The notes beneath the pieces were generated by a model. It did not search any database. It had not been told where the DNA came from and worked only from the letters and a program-made list of their open reading frames with translations. A DNA stretch of 6,518 nucleotides from an uncultured Bacteroidales bacterium (GTDB lineage Bacteria; Bacteroidota; Bacteroidia; Bacteroidales; UBA932): assembly GCA_946405485.1 (NCBI GenBank), contig CAMJHJ010000140.1, forward strand, positions 1 through 6,518. Direction: 5' to 3'. This document shows, piece after piece, positions 4,825-6,518 of this stretch. Made by a program: the position numbers and the translations under genes. Within the stretch, counting starts at the first letter, position 1. Each line of letters starts with the position of its first letter.

Positions 4825-6294
4825 CTATTTCTTCTTTTCAAATGAATAACGGATGCCCAGGGACGCTCCGACGTTCTTGGGCAGGACCTCGCCATAATCG
4901 GCGAACAGCCCGTAAACGAGATGGAGGCCCGGTACGCCCAAAATGCCGTCGAGCGTCCCGTTGAACGCTGCGCTGAACTGATGGAGCGCAGTCTCGGAGA
5001 CGCTTCCCCATGGACGCTGCCAAGCCGATTCTCCGGCATAGGGGTTCACATAAGTCCCATAGTTGCGGCTGTATGTGAACATCAGCCTGTAAGGGTGCTT
5101 GCGCCACAACTTCCCGGACAGGCCCAGATGGTGCGCACGGAGCCGGTTATTCTCTACACCCAGCGTGCGGAGTCCGCGGCTCCACGTGCCGGCATGCGTC
5201 CCGGCCGGGAAAAAGAGAGGCTCGCCGACCGTACGGCCGAAATGCGTCCAACCGGAACGATATTCGCCATTATTGAAATAATCATCTATTCCCGTCGTCT
5301 TGCGGATGCCGGGCGCGTAGGGGCTTTCCTCTCCCCCGAACCATTCTATATTGACCGGACCGGACTGGACACGCGTGTAATGGTACTCGAAGACGATATC
5401 GGAGATCCATCGGTCTTTGTCATCCCATCCAAAATGCAGGGTATTGACCCCGTCCGGGAAATTTTGGAGTCCCATTCCGGAACCGTCGTCATAGGGGATG
5501 TCATGCTGGGCGGTCAAATGCCAGCCGTCGCCCCGATAATCCGCCCTGACCATCTCTCCGCCCCGCTGGTCGCCGATGACGTTGAGCTGGTCCGTCATAT
5601 CGCCCGAGGCGTTTGCGGGCCGGCCGAAGATGACGCGCAGATAATTCTCCAGATTGACAGGCATGGATGCATGGTCGGGATGGGTTCCGCCCCACATCGC
5701 GAAATGGTCCAGCGAAGCGCTCAGGCTCAGACGCTCGCCGATGTCGCCCCTCAACCCCACTTGCGTGCGGTGAACCAACGCTCCCTGCACATAACGGAGA
5801 TCCTGCGTCTTGTAATCTCCGAAGGCCCCGTACAGCCACAGATGCCGTCCGGTCCAGGGAATGGCGACCGGTTCCAGGCTCAACAGCCAGCCAGGCATGG
5901 TCCGCGCATTGCCGCTCTCCACGATATGGCCGCCCGTGACTGAAAGCGAGCCCAGAGAAGGATCGGCAGCCATGAAATCCTGATCGCGGCGCTTCTGTCC
6001 CAGATCCAGCGTAAAAGCCTTCCAGCGCGCACTGGCGTAGAGTTCATCCACCATGGGATGGAAGGGAGAAGAGGCCGGATCCAACGCATCATCGTATAGA
6101 TTGGCAGCCAAGGATGCCCCCCAGCGCCACTGGAACGTCTTGCTCTCGTCGAAAGGCATCCCGGCCTGCACCCACGCCAGGGACCCGGAGGATTCCGGCA
6201 TCAGGCCATACTGCCCTGTTGTCGCCCAGAAAGGTAGGTTACCGGACGAGGAAAGCGTGCCTAACAACAGGAGAGAAACGAAAAAGTCATTCAT
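4825..6294 (-). CDS. Capsule assembly Wzi-family outer-membrane protein
   Basis: This 489-residue protein is predicted to be a beta-barrel of the outer membrane. E. coli Wzi is an 18-stranded barrel and surface lectin that helps attach group 1 capsule, and the Bacteroidota relatives are assigned to capsule or exopolysaccharide assembly by homology. A short hydrophobic leader (about residues 4-17) is followed by GNLPFWATTGQYGLMPESSG, the N-terminal pattern I recognise from this family. Many alternating amphipathic strands follow (WRWGASLAANLY, HLWLYGAFGDY, RLSLSASLDHFAMWGG). The protein ends in a typical barrel-closing strand, GASLGIRYSF, before a lysine tail. VNLENYLRVIFGR near the middle also fits the family. 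Length is normal. ATG 6294 is the only plausible start: the stop of the upstream gene, TAA 6307-6309, is in the same frame only four codons upstream. The leader lacks the usual positive N-terminal charge (MNDFF). It is the middle gene of the operon, with gaps of 12 and 3 bases. Confidence 0.85.
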   Translation of the reverse strand: MNDFFVSLLLLGTLSSSGNLPFWATTGQYGLMPESSGSLAWVQAGMPFDESKTFQWRWGASLAANLYDDALDPASSPFHPMVDELYASARWKAFTLDLGQKRRDQDFMAADPSLGSLSVTGGHIVESGNARTMPGWLLSLEPVAIPWTGRHLWLYGAFGDYKTQDLRYVQGALVHRTQVGLRGDIGERLSLSASLDHFAMWGGTHPDHASMPVNLENYLRVIFGRPANASGDMTDQLNVIGDQRGGEMVRADYRGDGWHLTAQHDIPYDDGSGMGLQNFPDGVNTLHFGWDDKDRWISDIVFEYHYTRVQSGPVNIEWFGGEESPYAPGIRKTTGIDDYFNNGEYRSGWTHFGRTVGEPLFFPAGTHAGTWSRGLRTLGVENNRLRAHHLGLSGKLWRKHPYRLMFTYSRNYGTYVNPYAGESAWQRPWGSVSETALHQFSAAFNGTLDGILGVPGLHLVYGLFADYGEVLPKNVGASLGIRYSFEKKK

Positions 6295-6306
6295 ACGCCG
6301 TATCCG

Positions 6307-6518
6307 TTAAAGGTAACCCTTACACTTGCGCCAGACCAGATGCCAGGTCTTCCAAAGCGGGCTCCAAAGCACCTCTGACGGATAATCGGCCAGGAAACGG
6401 AAGAAACGGGCGGCGAGACCGCCTCCGCGCTGATCCGCGTGGCCGAAATTACCGGACAACAGGATGTCGTCCAGAAGACGGGCGCCCCGCCGAGGGTCTG
6501 CGGCATACAACGCCGGAC
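6307..6518 (-). CDS. Putative nucleotidyltransferase family protein, NTP_transf_5-like (C-terminal end, partial)
   Basis: The gene enters from the right edge on the minus strand, and only about 69 C-terminal residues are present, ending at TAA 6309-6307. Visible motifs are RLLDDILLSGNFGHADQR, then an Arg/Phe-rich helix and DYPSEVLWSPLWKTWHLVWRK. From memory, 'GNFG' followed by a 'YPSE-LW-P--K-WH--WR' tail is typical of the C-terminus of the uncharacterised nucleotidyltransferase family (PF14907-like) that occurs in Bacteroidota polysaccharide loci. The catalytic region is outside the window, so the assignment rests on this tail alone. It is followed by wzi after 12 bases in the same reading frame, so the two genes are almost certainly cotranscribed. 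The promoter must lie beyond the window. Confidence 0.62.
   Translation of the reverse strand, partial: PALYAADPRRGARLLDDILLSGNFGHADQRGGGLAARFFRFLADYPSEVLWSPLWKTWHLVWRKCKGYL

Noticed and set aside
3688..4845. Long plus-strand open frame of about 385 codons lying opposite the cytidylyltransferase-kinase gene
   Set aside because: Its product has no recognisable motifs or domains, while the minus strand carries conserved HSGH and GHMP motifs in tight operon order. GC-rich third positions commonly keep the opposite frame free of stops.
4921..5943. Plus-strand open frame of about 340 codons opposite wzi
   Set aside because: The translation is low in recognisable structure and lies fully inside a well-supported barrel gene. 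It is treated as a composition shadow.
6308..6315. TACCTTTA on the minus strand just before wzi, resembling a -7 promoter element
   Set aside because: It has a mismatch at the conserved final G, no TTG about 20 bases upstream, and falls in the last codons of the upstream gene. Cotranscription is the simpler reading.

Overview
The window looks like chromosomal DNA from a fairly GC-rich member of the Bacteroidota, probably Bacteroidales. This rests on several independent signs. Three promoters match the Bacteroidota sigma consensus (TTG, 20 bases, TAnnTTTG) rather than the usual -35/-10. There is a DUF4491-type membrane protein, a family largely confined to this group, and a capsule-assembly Wzi-family barrel. 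Lipoproteins are frequent, Shine-Dalgarno sites are mostly weak, and the tRNA genes lack an encoded CCA. The genus cannot be named from this sequence.

Positions 1-1649 (+ strand) hold the 3' end of a tricorn-like S41 peptidase, a small three-helix DUF4491 membrane protein with its own promoter, and a lipoprotein glycoside hydrolase of the GH43 five-bladed-propeller type. Positions 1704-1977 (- strand) hold a compact stable-RNA operon: a promoter, tRNA-Lys(TTT), tRNA-Lys(CTT) and a strong intrinsic terminator. Back-to-back with its promoter is the promoter of an MTA/SAH nucleosidase gene (2040-2705, + strand), followed by a lipoprotein of unknown function (2767-3642).

Positions 3646-6518 (- strand) are the downstream part of a tightly packed operon. 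Its order is the C-terminal end of a putative NTP_transf_5-like nucleotidyltransferase, a Wzi-family outer-membrane barrel, and a fusion of a cytidylyltransferase-like domain with a compact GHMP-kinase domain. Intergenic gaps are 12 and 3 bases. The set suggests envelope or capsular polysaccharide work: the fusion enzyme would phosphorylate and then activate a sugar, and Wzi would act in surface attachment or assembly of the polymer. The sugar cannot be deduced. The operon meets the lipoprotein gene tail to tail with 3 bases between stop codons and no visible terminator.

The most interesting item is the cytidylyltransferase-GHMP kinase fusion with its shortened kinase and unusual phosphate-loop sequence. 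Most of the rest is ordinary housekeeping and envelope gene content. I see no CRISPR array, insertion sequence or phage feature.
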